This document shows, one piece after another, positions 36,453 to 45,745 of a stretch of DNA of 64,000 nt; within the stretch, counting starts at the first letter, position 1; every line of letters starts with the position of its first letter. The translations under genes and the position numbers were made by a program. The stretch comes from Saccharum officinarum (lineage: Eukaryota > Streptophyta > Magnoliopsida > Poales > Poaceae), in assembly GCA_020631735.1 (NCBI GenBank), contig CM036188.1, forward strand, positions 10,706,214 to 10,770,213. Direction: 5' to 3'. The notes below the pieces were generated by a model that worked only from the letters and a program-made list of their open reading frames with translations, ran no database searches and had not been told where the DNA came from.

Positions 36453-36717
36453 GGCCCTTGTTCAGTTTCCCCGATTCTCCCCAAATTTCACTATGCAAAA
36501 AGAAGATTCTCCATCACATCAAAATATCGGTAGATGCATGGAGTACTAAATGTTAATAAAATCAAAAACTAATTGCACAGTTTTGTTGTACTTTGCGAGA
36601 CGAACATTTTAAGCCTAGTTAGTTAAAATTTGGATAATTTTTACCAAATACAAACGAAATGCTACATGAATTCTGATACAATGTTTTTCTTCCCAATTCT
36701 CTCATCTAAACGAGGCC
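36453..36717. mobile_element. MITE, same family as 25511-25775
   Basis: The ends are GGCCCTTGTTCAG and (complement) GGCCTCGTTTAGATG. It shares CACTATGCAAAAAGAAGATT and GTACTTTGCGAGACGAACAT with the 25.5-kb copy in the same orientation. Confidence 0.75.
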
Positions 36718-36829
36718 TGGGCTGGAGCGCGGGGCCGGCCGGTCGACCGGTGGGCGCAGGCGCGTGCGTGGGCGCACTCGTACGGCGCCGCGCTGCTACC
36801 TGCTACGGGCTACGGCAGTGGCACCAGTG

Positions 36830-37480
36830 GCGGATGCACGATGCGGGATAAGGGGGGCTAAAACAATGGAGATGTTGATTTGCATAAAGATTTAATGGTG
36901 AAATCACGCTTTTGCTACAGTAATTAAGCTTAAAATCCAGCCATTAGGGGGCTGCGCGGCCATTTGATCGGGATGTTCATGCGGATTGCCACGACGACTT
37001 GCAAGTGTGTTCATGCGGATATGTTGCAAAAGTAGATCGGGATGTTGTATATGTTGCAGTGATTGTACACGTATGTTGCAAACTTCTGTTCCCAATGTTT
37101 TATATGATTTTTTCAGGTGTATGTTGCAAGTATGTTTATTTGGACGTTACAAATATTTTATTTGGATGTTGCGTATGTTTTACAATGGTTTTCATGTGTT
37201 TTTCATGTATTTTTGCAAGTGTTTCAGATGCATGTTTCAAGTGTTTCATCGGTCTTCAGACATATGCTGCAAGTGTTGCATCTGGATATTCAAAGGTAGA
37301 TCGGGTGTTGTTTCTCCCTCCTCACTTTCTGCTACCTCGCCTCGGTGTCTCCTCCTTTTTTCGGCGCCGTCGCTCCCGCTCTTCTCGATGCTAGTGATGT
37401 TCGGGCGGCGTGAGCCCCGCAAGGGCGCACGAAACGGCATGGGCGTCCGGACGCCCCATTCGTCCGGACATCCGAGCGCT
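36830..37480. repeat. Degenerate ATGTTGCAAGTGTTTC array and flanks
   Basis: The words ATGTTGCA, TGCAAGTGTT and ATGTTTCA(A/T)GTG recur about every 25-40 bases from about 36990 to 37290. They are preceded by AGTGGCGGATGCACGATG and followed by GGGCGTCCGGACGCCCC (about 37440-37456), a perfect palindrome around GTCCGGAC. It looks like one non-coding transposon relic; the class is not determined. Confidence 0.5.
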
Positions 37481-37687
37481 AGCAAAACCGATCTTTTATA
37501 TCATTATAAAAGCATCCATCTCCAAGATTCAGCTGACTCTCTAAATCATTATTTGAAGAACTATTTTGATAAAAAATGCTCAAATAGTTTCTCTATATTT
37601 TGTGCGCACTCTAGAATTCAGCTAGTTGCACGCTTCATCTTCAGCTAGCGAGAGATCCAGAATAGAGGGCGACAATATTTAAAGATT
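37481..37687. other. Short flank before the Sirevirus insertion
   Basis: No gene. It ends with the TAGTT target site. Confidence 0.5.
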
Positions 37688-37692
37688 TAGTT
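37688..37692. repeat. Target site duplication TAGTT (left)
   Basis: It is identical to 51031-51035 immediately after the 3' LTR. Confidence 0.95.
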
Positions 37693-38133
37693 TGAAAGCA
37701 TCTAGGCCCCGAGGTTTGGTTTCGGCAATTGATGACAACGCTTTATTACCATGACTAACGTGTGTTTTGCAGAAACTTTGGTAAGTTAGGTCATGGAGGT
37801 TTTAACTGCTTTGGGCACCATGGTATTCATGCCCCTTGATGGAAATCGTTTCGGTTTTCAAAAGAGTGACGTCAAGATTAAGGACGGTTAGTTCCGGATG
37901 TCGAGGTGTTGAGAGACATTTGGAATAGTCGTTAGGATCTTCGTTTTTTCTCTTTTGGCCGTACTATAAAGGGGGCATGAGCGGGTAGCTTGACCTAGGC
38001 GAGTCCTATGTTTAGGTGTGGTGCACACTTGTTAAACTTGGCGCTAGGCAGCTCTAGAATAGCTCAAAGTTCAGTTGAGAGCAACTTGGTTGAAGTTGTA
38101 ACACTTTTCGGAGAGTTTCGGGTCATTTTCCAG

Positions 38134-38482
38134 TGACCGGACGCGGTCCTCGGCATGACCGGACGCGTCCGGTCAGTTCAGTTCCGCGGCTGGGGTTTCA
38201 GCTCTGAGCACCGGACGCGGTCCTCGCGAGGACCGGACGCGGTGGTCAGAAGTCAACACGTGTCACTTAAGGGAAACACCCGATCGGACGCGACCTGGGT
38301 ATGATCGGCGCGTCCGATCTGACGCGGTAGCGCGTCCGGTGTGAGTACAGTAAGCTCCATGCACGATCGGACGCGTCCGGTCACCCCTGACCGGTGCGTC
38401 CGGTCATTTAGGTGTTTTTCGGTTTTTGACCGTTACGAGCGACGGCGCGTCCGGTCAGTACGACCGGCGCGTCCGGTCAGCT
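38134..38482. promoter_or_regulatory. GTCCGG-type palindrome cluster in the 5' LTR
   Basis: There are about eleven copies of GACCGGACGCG or its complement CGCGTCCGGTC, several arranged as perfect palindromes (GACCGGACGCGTCCGGTC at about 38158). The cluster ends about 50 bases before the TATA box. Such palindromes are a conserved Sirevirus LTR feature; a regulatory role is inferred from their position. Confidence 0.75.
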
Positions 38483-38530
38483 CGAGTTTTGCTGAGTCAG
38501 CAGGTAACGGTTCGTTTCGTCTGTGGGGTG

Positions 38531-38538
38531 TATAAATA
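38531..38538 (+). promoter_or_regulatory. TATA box of the 5' LTR promoter
   Basis: TATAAATA in GGGGTGTATAAATACATCCCC, a canonical plant TATA box. Transcription would start about 30 bases downstream, by inference. Confidence 0.8.
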
Positions 38539-39246
38539 CATCCCCACCACCTCTTTTAGAGGTCTCTTGCTCATTTGATCAGCTGATAAACACCTTTGAA
38601 GTGCAAGGTAGTGCAAGAGCACTAGTGAGGATAGAGATTTGAGAATCAAAGCTTGTGAGTTCCTCACTAGAGATTAGAGAGTAACAAGTGTGCATCCACT
38701 TTCTCATTTAGGCTCGTAGAGGTCAAGTGAGAGTTCTAGCTTGTTACTCTTGGTGATCGCCATCACCTAGACGGCTTGGTGGTGATTGGGAGTTTGGTGT
38801 TCATCCGGCGGAGCTTGTGGATGACCCAACTCATCTTGTGAGCGGTTGTGGGTGATTCACCGCGACGGAGTGTCAAAGAATCAACCCGTAGAGAGCACTT
38901 GATCCTTGCGCGGATCAAGGGGGAGCGACACCCTTGCGCGGGTGCTCCAACGAGGACTAGTGGGGAGTGGCGACTCTCCGATACCTCGGAAAAACATCGC
39001 CGTGTTCCTTGCCCTTTACATTCAAGCATTTACTTTCTCGTATTTACTTACATTGCTTGTTTACATTCCTAGACTTGCCATGCTAGACTAGGATTGGAAA
39101 CTAGGGTGCAAAACTTTGTTTCGGTAGACTCTCTAGGAACACAAGTAGACACTAGGGGTGAATTCCAGCTTGTAGGTTTTATTCCTTGCTTTTATTTTTA
39201 GAAAAGCCCAATTCACCCCCCTCTTGGGCATCTTGATCCTTTCAAT

Positions 39247-39258
39247 TGGTATCAGAGC
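39247..39258 (+). other. Primer-binding site
   Basis: TGGTATCAGAGC lies two bases after the 5' LTR and is complementary to the 3' end of initiator methionine tRNA. Confidence 0.95.
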
Positions 39259-39297
39259 CGTGTTGCTCTACTTTTAGGCTTTACCGCCTAGAGCAAG

Positions 39298-41633
39298 ATG
39301 TCTAATGGGGAAGGACCACCTCCCACTTTTGATGGAGACGATTTTCCATATTGGAAAATTCGTATGGAGGCGTACCTCGAAGCCATAGATGTTGGGTGCC
39401 TTAGAGCCGCAACCGAAGGGCTTCCCCCCATAAGGGATCCCGCTAACCCAAGTGGTGACGAGGAGAAGTACGACCGGTGGAATGCAAAGGCCAAAAATGC
39501 ACTCTACCGGGGCTTAGGCAAAGATATCTTCAATCGTGTGCGTAATGCAAAGAACGCTCATGAATTGTGGGAAAATCTTTGTGCTCTCCATGAGGGAACT
39601 AAGAGTGAGCGTGAGGAACGCTATCACATAGCCTTAAAGAAAATAAATTCTTTTGAGATGCTTCCCAAAGAAAGTGCTAATGACATGTACACTCGCTTGA
39701 ATGTTCTTGTAGAGGACCTCAATGCTCTTGGGCTCACCAAAATGAGCCAATCGGATGTTGCAAGGAAGATCTTGAGTGTGCTTCCCGTTGAGAAGTATGG
39801 ACATATTGTCACCGTGCTTCACCAAAGTGATCTTTCCACCGCAACACCAACGCAAGTTTTGGGGAAAATCAATGCTCATGAGATGTACATGCATATCACT
39901 CCGGAAGAGGGCTCATCATCTTCCAAGAAAAAGACTTGGCCTTCAAAGCTAGTCATGACAAGAAGAAGATGAAAGGCCAAGCCATGATGGTGCAAGAAAG
40001 CTCAAGTGATAGTGATGTTGATGATGAATCACTTGCACTCATGGTGAGAAAGACCACCAAGATGTTAAAGAAGCTTAACAAGAGTGGCATCAAGTTCGAT
40101 GGCAAGAAGAAGAAATTCTTCACAAGTAGCAAGAGAAAGCCAATCTCGGAGATGGATTGCTACAATTGTGGTGAACTTGGTCATCTAGCTCATCAATGCC
40201 CTAGACCACCAAAAGACAAGTACAAGAACAAAAACAAGGGCAAGAAAAATGATTCAAGTGATGAAGAAGAAGAGAAGAAGAGGAACAAGCCATACAAGAA
40301 GAAGGATGGCAAAAAGGAGTTCCACAAGAAAAAGAAGGGAGGAAAGGCATACATTGTTGGAGATTGGCTCACCGACATTGAATCATCATGTGAGTCCTCC
40401 GAAGATGAGAGCAATGATGAGAAAGAGAAGGTTGCCGCATTTGTGATGGGGCCATCATCTTCACCAACATCTTCATCACCACCTTCACCGCCTCCTTCAC
40501 CATCATCGTCCACTACTCACCTATGCCTTATGGCCAAGGGTGAACGAAAGGTACAAAACCATGATAGTGATGATGATGACGATAGTGATAGTGATGATGA
40601 ATATGACTCACCTTCTTATGATGAACTTGTAAAATTGTTAAACAAATACACTAAAATCATAAGAAGAACTAGAAGTGAAAATGACGATCTTCAAAATGAA
40701 AATGAATCACTCTCATCAAAGCTTGAAAATACTCAAAAGACTAGTGGTGAGCTTAGAGTTCAAAATGAAGTGATGTCTTCCACTCTCAAGGAACTCAAAA
40801 CCTCCTATAAAGAGCTTAAAGATCAACATGATAAACTTGAGAAGAAGCATGATGAGCTCATCACTAGACACAATTCTCTAAAGGACAAATATACCACATT
40901 AAAAATTGATTATGATAGTCTTGTGGTTGCTAATGAACTTGCTCTTAAGACACATGATGCTACTAACCATGTTGTTAAGTGTGATATAGCTACATCATGT
41001 GATGACTTGATCATTGAAAGCATTGAGCGAGGTTCTAGTAGCAAAGGCAAGAGTGTGGTTGAGTCAAGCAACCATGATGATTATGCCAAGATTAAGAGTG
41101 AAAATGAGAAGCTTGCAAGTGAGAACAAGAAGCTAAAAGGTTTAATGGCTCTTGAGAAGCAACCAACAAATGAGTCACTCATTGAAGAAAACAAAAAGCT
41201 CAAGCAAGAAAAAGAGCATCTCAAGACCGGCCTAAGCAAGTTCACAAGAGGCCAACATTTGCAAAGTGAGCTCCTCATGAACACCGTAATGAAGATGGAT
41301 AGAAGTGGTATTGGGTACTTGGCAAATCAAGAGAAGAAAGCAAAAGCTCAACAACAACAAAGCAAGTCAAAGCCCAAGCCAAAGAGATGTGTTGAGTGTG
41401 GTCAAGAAGGTCACTTTGCTCATGAATGCAAAACTCCACCACCACAACCCTTGCCCAAGCATGCTAGACCTTTCGCTTTCAATGCTCATTATATGCTAAG
41501 AAAAGATTCAAATGGAAAGATGAAAGTCATGTTTTTGGGTCCCCCAAACAAGAATAGGCCAAAGAAAATATGGGTTGCCAAGTCACTAGTGGATAAAGTC
41601 AAGGGCCCCTCTCAAGTTTGGGTCCCTAAATAA
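39298..41633 (+). CDS. gag: Gag polyprotein with coiled coil and two zinc knuckles (one frameshift)
   Basis: The start is ATG at 39298. 39298-39972 encodes a UBN2-type gag core (YWKIRMEAYLEA near residue 21, RVRNAKNAHELWENL, LVEDLNALGL). A one-base loss near 39933, in an AAAAAG run, moves the frame; it continues open from 39936 to 41633. The second part has a CCHC knuckle CYNCGELGHLAHQC (40158-40199), acidic and lysine-rich stretches, a long heptad-like coiled coil (about 40630-41260) and a second knuckle CVECGQEGHFAHEC (41388-41429). The long C-terminal extension is typical of Sireviruses, whose Gag is known to bind dynein light chain LC8-related proteins. The stop lies 24 bases before the pol frame opens. 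It forms the virus-like particle core. Confidence 0.9.
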
Positions 41634-41656
41634 AAAGCTTGATCTCTTGTGTGTAG

Positions 41657-42598
41657 GTGAACTACAAGACCGGTGGAACTCATTGGGTTATTGATAGTGG
41701 TTGCACTCAACATATGACCGGTGATCCTCGTATGTTCACCACCATTGAAGAGAATGGAATATGTCAAGAGAAGATCACATTTGGGGATAATTCAAAAAGC
41801 AAAGTCAAGGGTATAGGCAAGATTGCAATATCACATGATCACTCACTCTCAAATGTGCTTTATGTTGCTTCATTGAGTTTCAACTTGTTGTCCGTTGGGC
41901 AACTTTGTGACCTTGGCTTCCAATGCTTGTTCACACCAAATGAAGTGGAAGTTTCAAAGATAGATGACAAGCAAGTGATATTCAAAGGCTTTAGATACAA
42001 TAATCTTTATCTTGTTGACTTCACCTCCGAAGATGCAAATTTGATGACATGTTTGTTCACCAAGACCTCACTTGGTTGGCTTTGGCATAGGAGGCTTGCT
42101 CATGTTGGAATGAACACTCTCAACAAGCTATTGAAGAAAGAACTAGTGAGAGGATTGAAGGATGTGAAGTTTGAAAAGGACAAACCTTGTAGTGCATGTC
42201 AAGCGGGCAAACAAGTTGCAAACACTCATCCAACCAAAGCTTTCATGTCAACTTCAAGAGTGTTAGAACTTCTACACATGGATTTGTTTGGGCCTACAAC
42301 ATACAAGAGCTTGGGTGGTAATCTCTATTGTCTTGTGATAGTGGATGACTACTCAAGGTATACATGGACTTTCTTCCTTCATGACAAATCCGAAGTGGCA
42401 AATTGCTTCAAGAAGTTTGCAAAGAGAGCTCAAAATGAATTTGAAGTCAAGATAAAGAAGATTAGAAGTGACAATGGGAAAGAATTTGACAACACCAACA
42501 TTGAAGCTTATTGTGATGAAATTGGAATCAAGCATGAGGTGTCTTCAACCTACACTCCTCAACAAAATGGTGTAGTTGAGAGAAAAACCGAACTTTGA
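41657..42598 (+). CDS. pol: Pol part 1: protease and integrase core
   Basis: The frame opens after the gag stop, in a different phase from gag, without a convincing ATG; expression probably needs recoding or splicing. Aspartic protease WVIDSGCTQHMTG is at about residues 10-22. The integrase zinc-binding region follows (WLWHRRLAHVGMN ... CSACQAGK), then the catalytic core with the three acidic residues in HMDLFGP, RSDNGKEF and QQNGVVER. The segment ends at a stop at 42596-42598 that follows an apparent loss of one A in the A-run near 42583. The enzyme cuts the polyprotein and inserts the cDNA. Confidence 0.92.
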   Translation: MNYKTGGTHWVIDSGCTQHMTGDPRMFTTIEENGICQEKITFGDNSKSKVKGIGKIAISHDHSLSNVLYVASLSFNLLSVGQLCDLGFQCLFTPNEVEVSKIDDKQVIFKGFRYNNLYLVDFTSEDANLMTCLFTKTSLGWLWHRRLAHVGMNTLNKLLKKELVRGLKDVKFEKDKPCSACQAGKQVANTHPTKAFMSTSRVLELLHMDLFGPTTYKSLGGNLYCLVIVDDYSRYTWTFFLHDKSEVANCFKKFAKRAQNEFEVKIKKIRSDNGKEFDNTNIEAYCDEIGIKHEVSSTYTPQQNGVVERKTEL

Positions 42599-43652
42599 TC
42601 ACCCTTGCAAGAACAATGCTAGATGAGTACAACACTCCGGAGAAGTTGTGGGCCGAGGCAATCAACACCGCATGCTATGCTTCAAATCGCCTCTTCCTAC
42701 AAAAGTTTCTTGGCAAGACCCCCTATGAGTTGCTTAATGGCAAGAAGCCGGACGTTTCCTTCTTCGGGTGTTTGGTTGCAAATGTTACATCTACAAGAAG
42801 CGTCAACACCTAGGGAAGTTTCAAAGACGTTGTGATATTGGTTTTCTTGTTGGTTACTCATCAAAGTCCAAAGCATATAGAGTATTTAACCATGCCACCG
42901 GTTTGGTTGAAGAAACATATGATGTGGAATTTGATGAATCTAACGGCTCCCAAGGAGCAATTGAGAATTGTGATGATGTAGGTGATGAACCCTTGAGGGA
43001 GGCCATGAAGAACATGCCGGTGGGAGACATCAAGCCAAAAGATGATGATGACGATGTACAAATTGTTGATCCACCATCTTCATCACGTGTGCCTCAAGAT
43101 GATAACAAGAATGAGAGAGTTGAAAATGAAGACACTCATGTCTCTCATGAACAATCCAAGGCACAAGCTCAAGATGTTGATGCTCCTCATCCACCTCCTC
43201 AAGTGGTTGATAAAAGAAATTCACCACTACTTCAAGCACATCCACAAGATCTCATCATAGGGAGTCCTACAAAGGGAGTAATGACTCGATCCCAAAAGCT
43301 AGCTTCTTTTGTTGAACATCACTCTTTTGTCTCTTGTGTTGAACCTAAGAATGTAGAAGAAGCTCTTCAAGATCCGGATTGGGTGATTGCAATGCATGAA
43401 GAATTGAACAACTTCACCCGCAATCAAGTATGGACACTTGAAGAGCATCCCAAAGGTGCAAGAGTCATTGGAACCAAGTGGGTGTTCCGAAACAAGCAAG
43501 ATGACCAAGGCATAGTGGTGAGGAACAAGGCAAGACTAGTTGCAAGGGGTTCTCTCAAGTTGAAGGTCTTGATTTTGGAGAAACCTTTGCACCCGTTGCA
43601 AGACTTGAAGCCATTCGTATCCTCCTTGCTTATGCATCACATCATGATATGA
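42595..43652 (+). CDS. pol: Pol part 2: integrase C-terminal region and start of reverse transcriptase (frameshifted)
   Basis: 42595-42765 continues integrase (LARTMLDEY, LWAEAINTACY, KTPYELLNGKKP). A second one-base loss near 42765, in a C-run, shifts the frame to that of 42768-43652, which has FGCKCYIYKK, DIGFLVGYS and VEFDES, then an acidic linker. The reverse transcriptase N-terminus follows (ALQDPDWVIAMHEELNNF, WVFRNK, RLVARG). A third loss, in a T-run near 43551, breaks the frame before 43652. Each break is a single base in a short homopolymer run. Confidence 0.88.
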
Positions 43653-44878
43653 AACTATATCAAATGGATGTGAAAAGTGCATTTTTAAATGGCTTTATAA
43701 ATGAACTAGTCTATGTTAATCAACCTCCCGGGTTTGAAGACCCTAGATATCCTAATCATGTTTATAGGTTGTCCAAGGCGTTATATGGGCTCAAGCAAGC
43801 CCCTAGAGCGTGGTATGAACGCCTCCGGGACTTCCTCATTGAGAAGGGCTTCACCATTGGGAAGGTCGACACCACACTATTCACCAAGAAGTTTAATGGG
43901 GAGATCTTCATTTGTCAAGTATATGTTGATGATATCATCTTCGGATCAACAAATGAAGATTATTGCAAGGAATTTGGTGAATTGATGTCAAAGGAATTCG
44001 AGATGTCAATGATTGGTGAGCTCACATTCTTCCTTGGCTTTCAAGTAAAGCAAATGAGAGAAGGGATTTTCATCTCTCAAGAAAAGTATACCAAGGATCT
44101 TCTCAAAAGATTCAAGATGGAAGAATGCAAACCAATCAAGACCCCAATGCCATCAAATGGACATCTCGACCTAGATGAGGGAGGTAAACCGGTTGATCAA
44201 ACTCTCTACCGTTCTATGATTGGTAGCTTGTTATACCTTACCGCATCTAGGCCCGATATCATGTTTAGTGTGTGCATGTGTGCTCGCTTTCAAGCTTGCC
44301 CTAAAGAACCTCACCTAAGTGCCGTAAAAAGAATCCTAAGATATCTTAAGCTCACCCCAAGCATTGGTCTTTGGTATCCCAAAGGAGCTAGATTCCAACT
44401 AGTTGGCTATTCCGATTCGGACTATGCCGGTTGCAAGATTGATAGAAAAAGCACATCCGGAGGGTGCCATTTGCTTGGAAGATCTTTAGTATCTTGGTCA
44501 TCTAAAAAGCAAAATAGTGTGGCTTTGTCCACCACCGAGGCGGAATACATTGCCGCGGGGGCTTGTTGTGCACAAATCCTATATATGAAACAAACCCTCC
44601 TAGACTATGGAATTGTTCTTGAAAAGGTGCCACTTTTATGTGACAACGAAAGTGCCGTTAAAATTGCTAACAATCCGGTACAACACTCTCGCACCAAGCA
44701 CATTGATATCCGCCATCACTTTCTAAGAGATCACGTTGCTAAAAATGACATATCACTAGAAGGTGTAAGAAGTGAAAATCAATTAGCGGATATCTTCACC
44801 AAACCTTTGGATGAGGCAACCTTTTGTAGGTTAAGAAGTGAACTCAATGTGCTTGATTCTAGTAACTTTAAAAAATGA
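43649..44878 (+). CDS. pol: Pol part 3: reverse transcriptase and RNase H
   Basis: The 409-residue open segment carries MDVKSAFLNGFI, LYGLKQAPRAWYERL, the catalytic YVDDIIFGS, MIGELTFFLGFQV and the thumb region (SRPDIMFSVCMCARF). The RNase H domain has GYSDSDYAG, KSTSGGCHLLG, WSSKKQ, STTEAEYIAA, DNESA and KHIDIRHHFLRD, ending at ADIFTKPLDE and a natural stop. All catalytic residues I can check are present. This is the intact C-terminal end of pol. Confidence 0.95.
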   Translation: MKLYQMDVKSAFLNGFINELVYVNQPPGFEDPRYPNHVYRLSKALYGLKQAPRAWYERLRDFLIEKGFTIGKVDTTLFTKKFNGEIFICQVYVDDIIFGSTNEDYCKEFGELMSKEFEMSMIGELTFFLGFQVKQMREGIFISQEKYTKDLLKRFKMEECKPIKTPMPSNGHLDLDEGGKPVDQTLYRSMIGSLLYLTASRPDIMFSVCMCARFQACPKEPHLSAVKRILRYLKLTPSIGLWYPKGARFQLVGYSDSDYAGCKIDRKSTSGGCHLLGRSLVSWSSKKQNSVALSTTEAEYIAAGACCAQILYMKQTLLDYGIVLEKVPLLCDNESAVKIANNPVQHSRTKHIDIRHHFLRDHVAKNDISLEGVRSENQLADIFTKPLDEATFCRLRSELNVLDSSNFKK

Positions 44879-45370
44879 GCGTGTGTTGTCCCTTGCATTG
44901 CATTGTATAATATGCCTGTTTAATTTTATCGCTGTGTTTTTAGGGCTTGGCTAACACGGTTACGATAACCCTTCCTTGGAGGAGTGAAAAAGCCTAACCG
45001 TGGATCAAACTTGACAAGCATTCTAGCTTTACCTTCTTGTATTGCATTGCATATGCATGGTTGTTGTTCTTGTCGTTTCTTTTCGGTTAAGCTTTGAGCA
45101 ACCTCTGTGTTCGTCCATGGATAGAGAGAGCATTTTGACGCTCCTAAAGGTTCAAAAACTCTATTGCGTGGCCATATGTTGCTCCTTGGGTGTTTATTGC
45201 CTATTTTCTTAAAAATAATACTAGCCTAAGGCAATCTATTTTAGAATTTTTTGAGGGTTTGAGTGAGGTCTCTCATTTCGTGTTCCAATTGGTGTTTATT
45301 TGTGTCTCTTTGAATTGGAACTTGATTGGGAGAAGTCGCGTCGTTGTTCGGAACAAAGAAGGGCGAAGAA
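44879..45370. other. Non-coding spacer after pol
   Basis: AT-rich sequence between the pol stop and the internal palindrome cluster. The short frame 45190-45486 has no recognisable domain. Confidence 0.5.
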
Positions 45371-45715
45371 CAGACACCGGACGCTGCACCGGACGCTGCA
45401 CCGGACGCAGTAGTGCTTCACCACCGCGTCCGGTCCCGGCGTCCAGCAGCGCGTCCGGTCATCCAGAAGACCAACTCCAGATCTAGTGATCGGACGCTGC
45501 ACCGGACGCGCCTCTGTTGACCACCGCGTCCGGTCCCGGTTACCCCCACTGCGTCCGGTCATTCGCGATGTATTCCCGAACTTCCAACGACCGGACTCAC
45601 ACCGCGTCCGGTCAGTCCACACCGGACGCGTCAGGTCACTCCAGGAGCTTACTGGAGTATGACCGGACGCTGCACCACCGCGTCCGGTCATATCAACCAC
45701 CGCGTCCGATCATCG
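45371..45715. promoter_or_regulatory. Second GTCCGG-type palindrome cluster, internal to the element
   Basis: More than a dozen ACCGGACGC / GCGTCCGGT units lie here, some as tandem GCACCGGACGCT repeats (from about 45375) and some paired head to head (for example around 45605-45640). The cluster ends about 25 bases before a TATA-like box, the same arrangement as in the LTR. Confidence 0.7.
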
Positions 45716-45736
45716 CATGTCACGCGGATCTAACTC

Positions 45737-45745
45737 TTTATAAAA
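45737..45745 (+). promoter_or_regulatory. TATA-like box upstream of ORF3
   Basis: TTTATAAAA in AACTCTTTATAAAACCG, directly after the internal palindrome cluster. A CT-rich, then GC-rich leader-like region follows. Confidence 0.5.

Larger units (their letters stand above)
37693..39244 (+). repeat. 5' LTR of the Sirevirus (1552 bp)
   Basis: It begins TGAAAGCATC and ends GATCCTTTCA. Compared with the 3' LTR it lacks about 51 bp near 38316, with a shared CCG at the junction. It is one base shorter in three short runs (G-run at 37971, CC near 38443, CCCC near 39011). One substitution is seen (39152 C against 50938 T). Confidence 0.97.

Noticed and set aside
38134..38482. Regularly recurring palindromes resembling a CRISPR-like array
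   Set aside because: Units are short, unevenly spaced and lie inside an LTR of a eukaryotic retrotransposon; there are no spacers and no cas genes.
38763..39029. Minus-strand 88-codon frame present in both LTRs (also 50548-50811)
   Set aside because: It is duplicated only because LTRs are duplicated. It has no domain and runs antisense to the transcribed LTR.
39925..39945. Programmed frameshift inside gag
   Set aside because: The site is a simple run with one base apparently missing, and three similar one-base breaks occur in pol. Error or decay is simpler than recoding.
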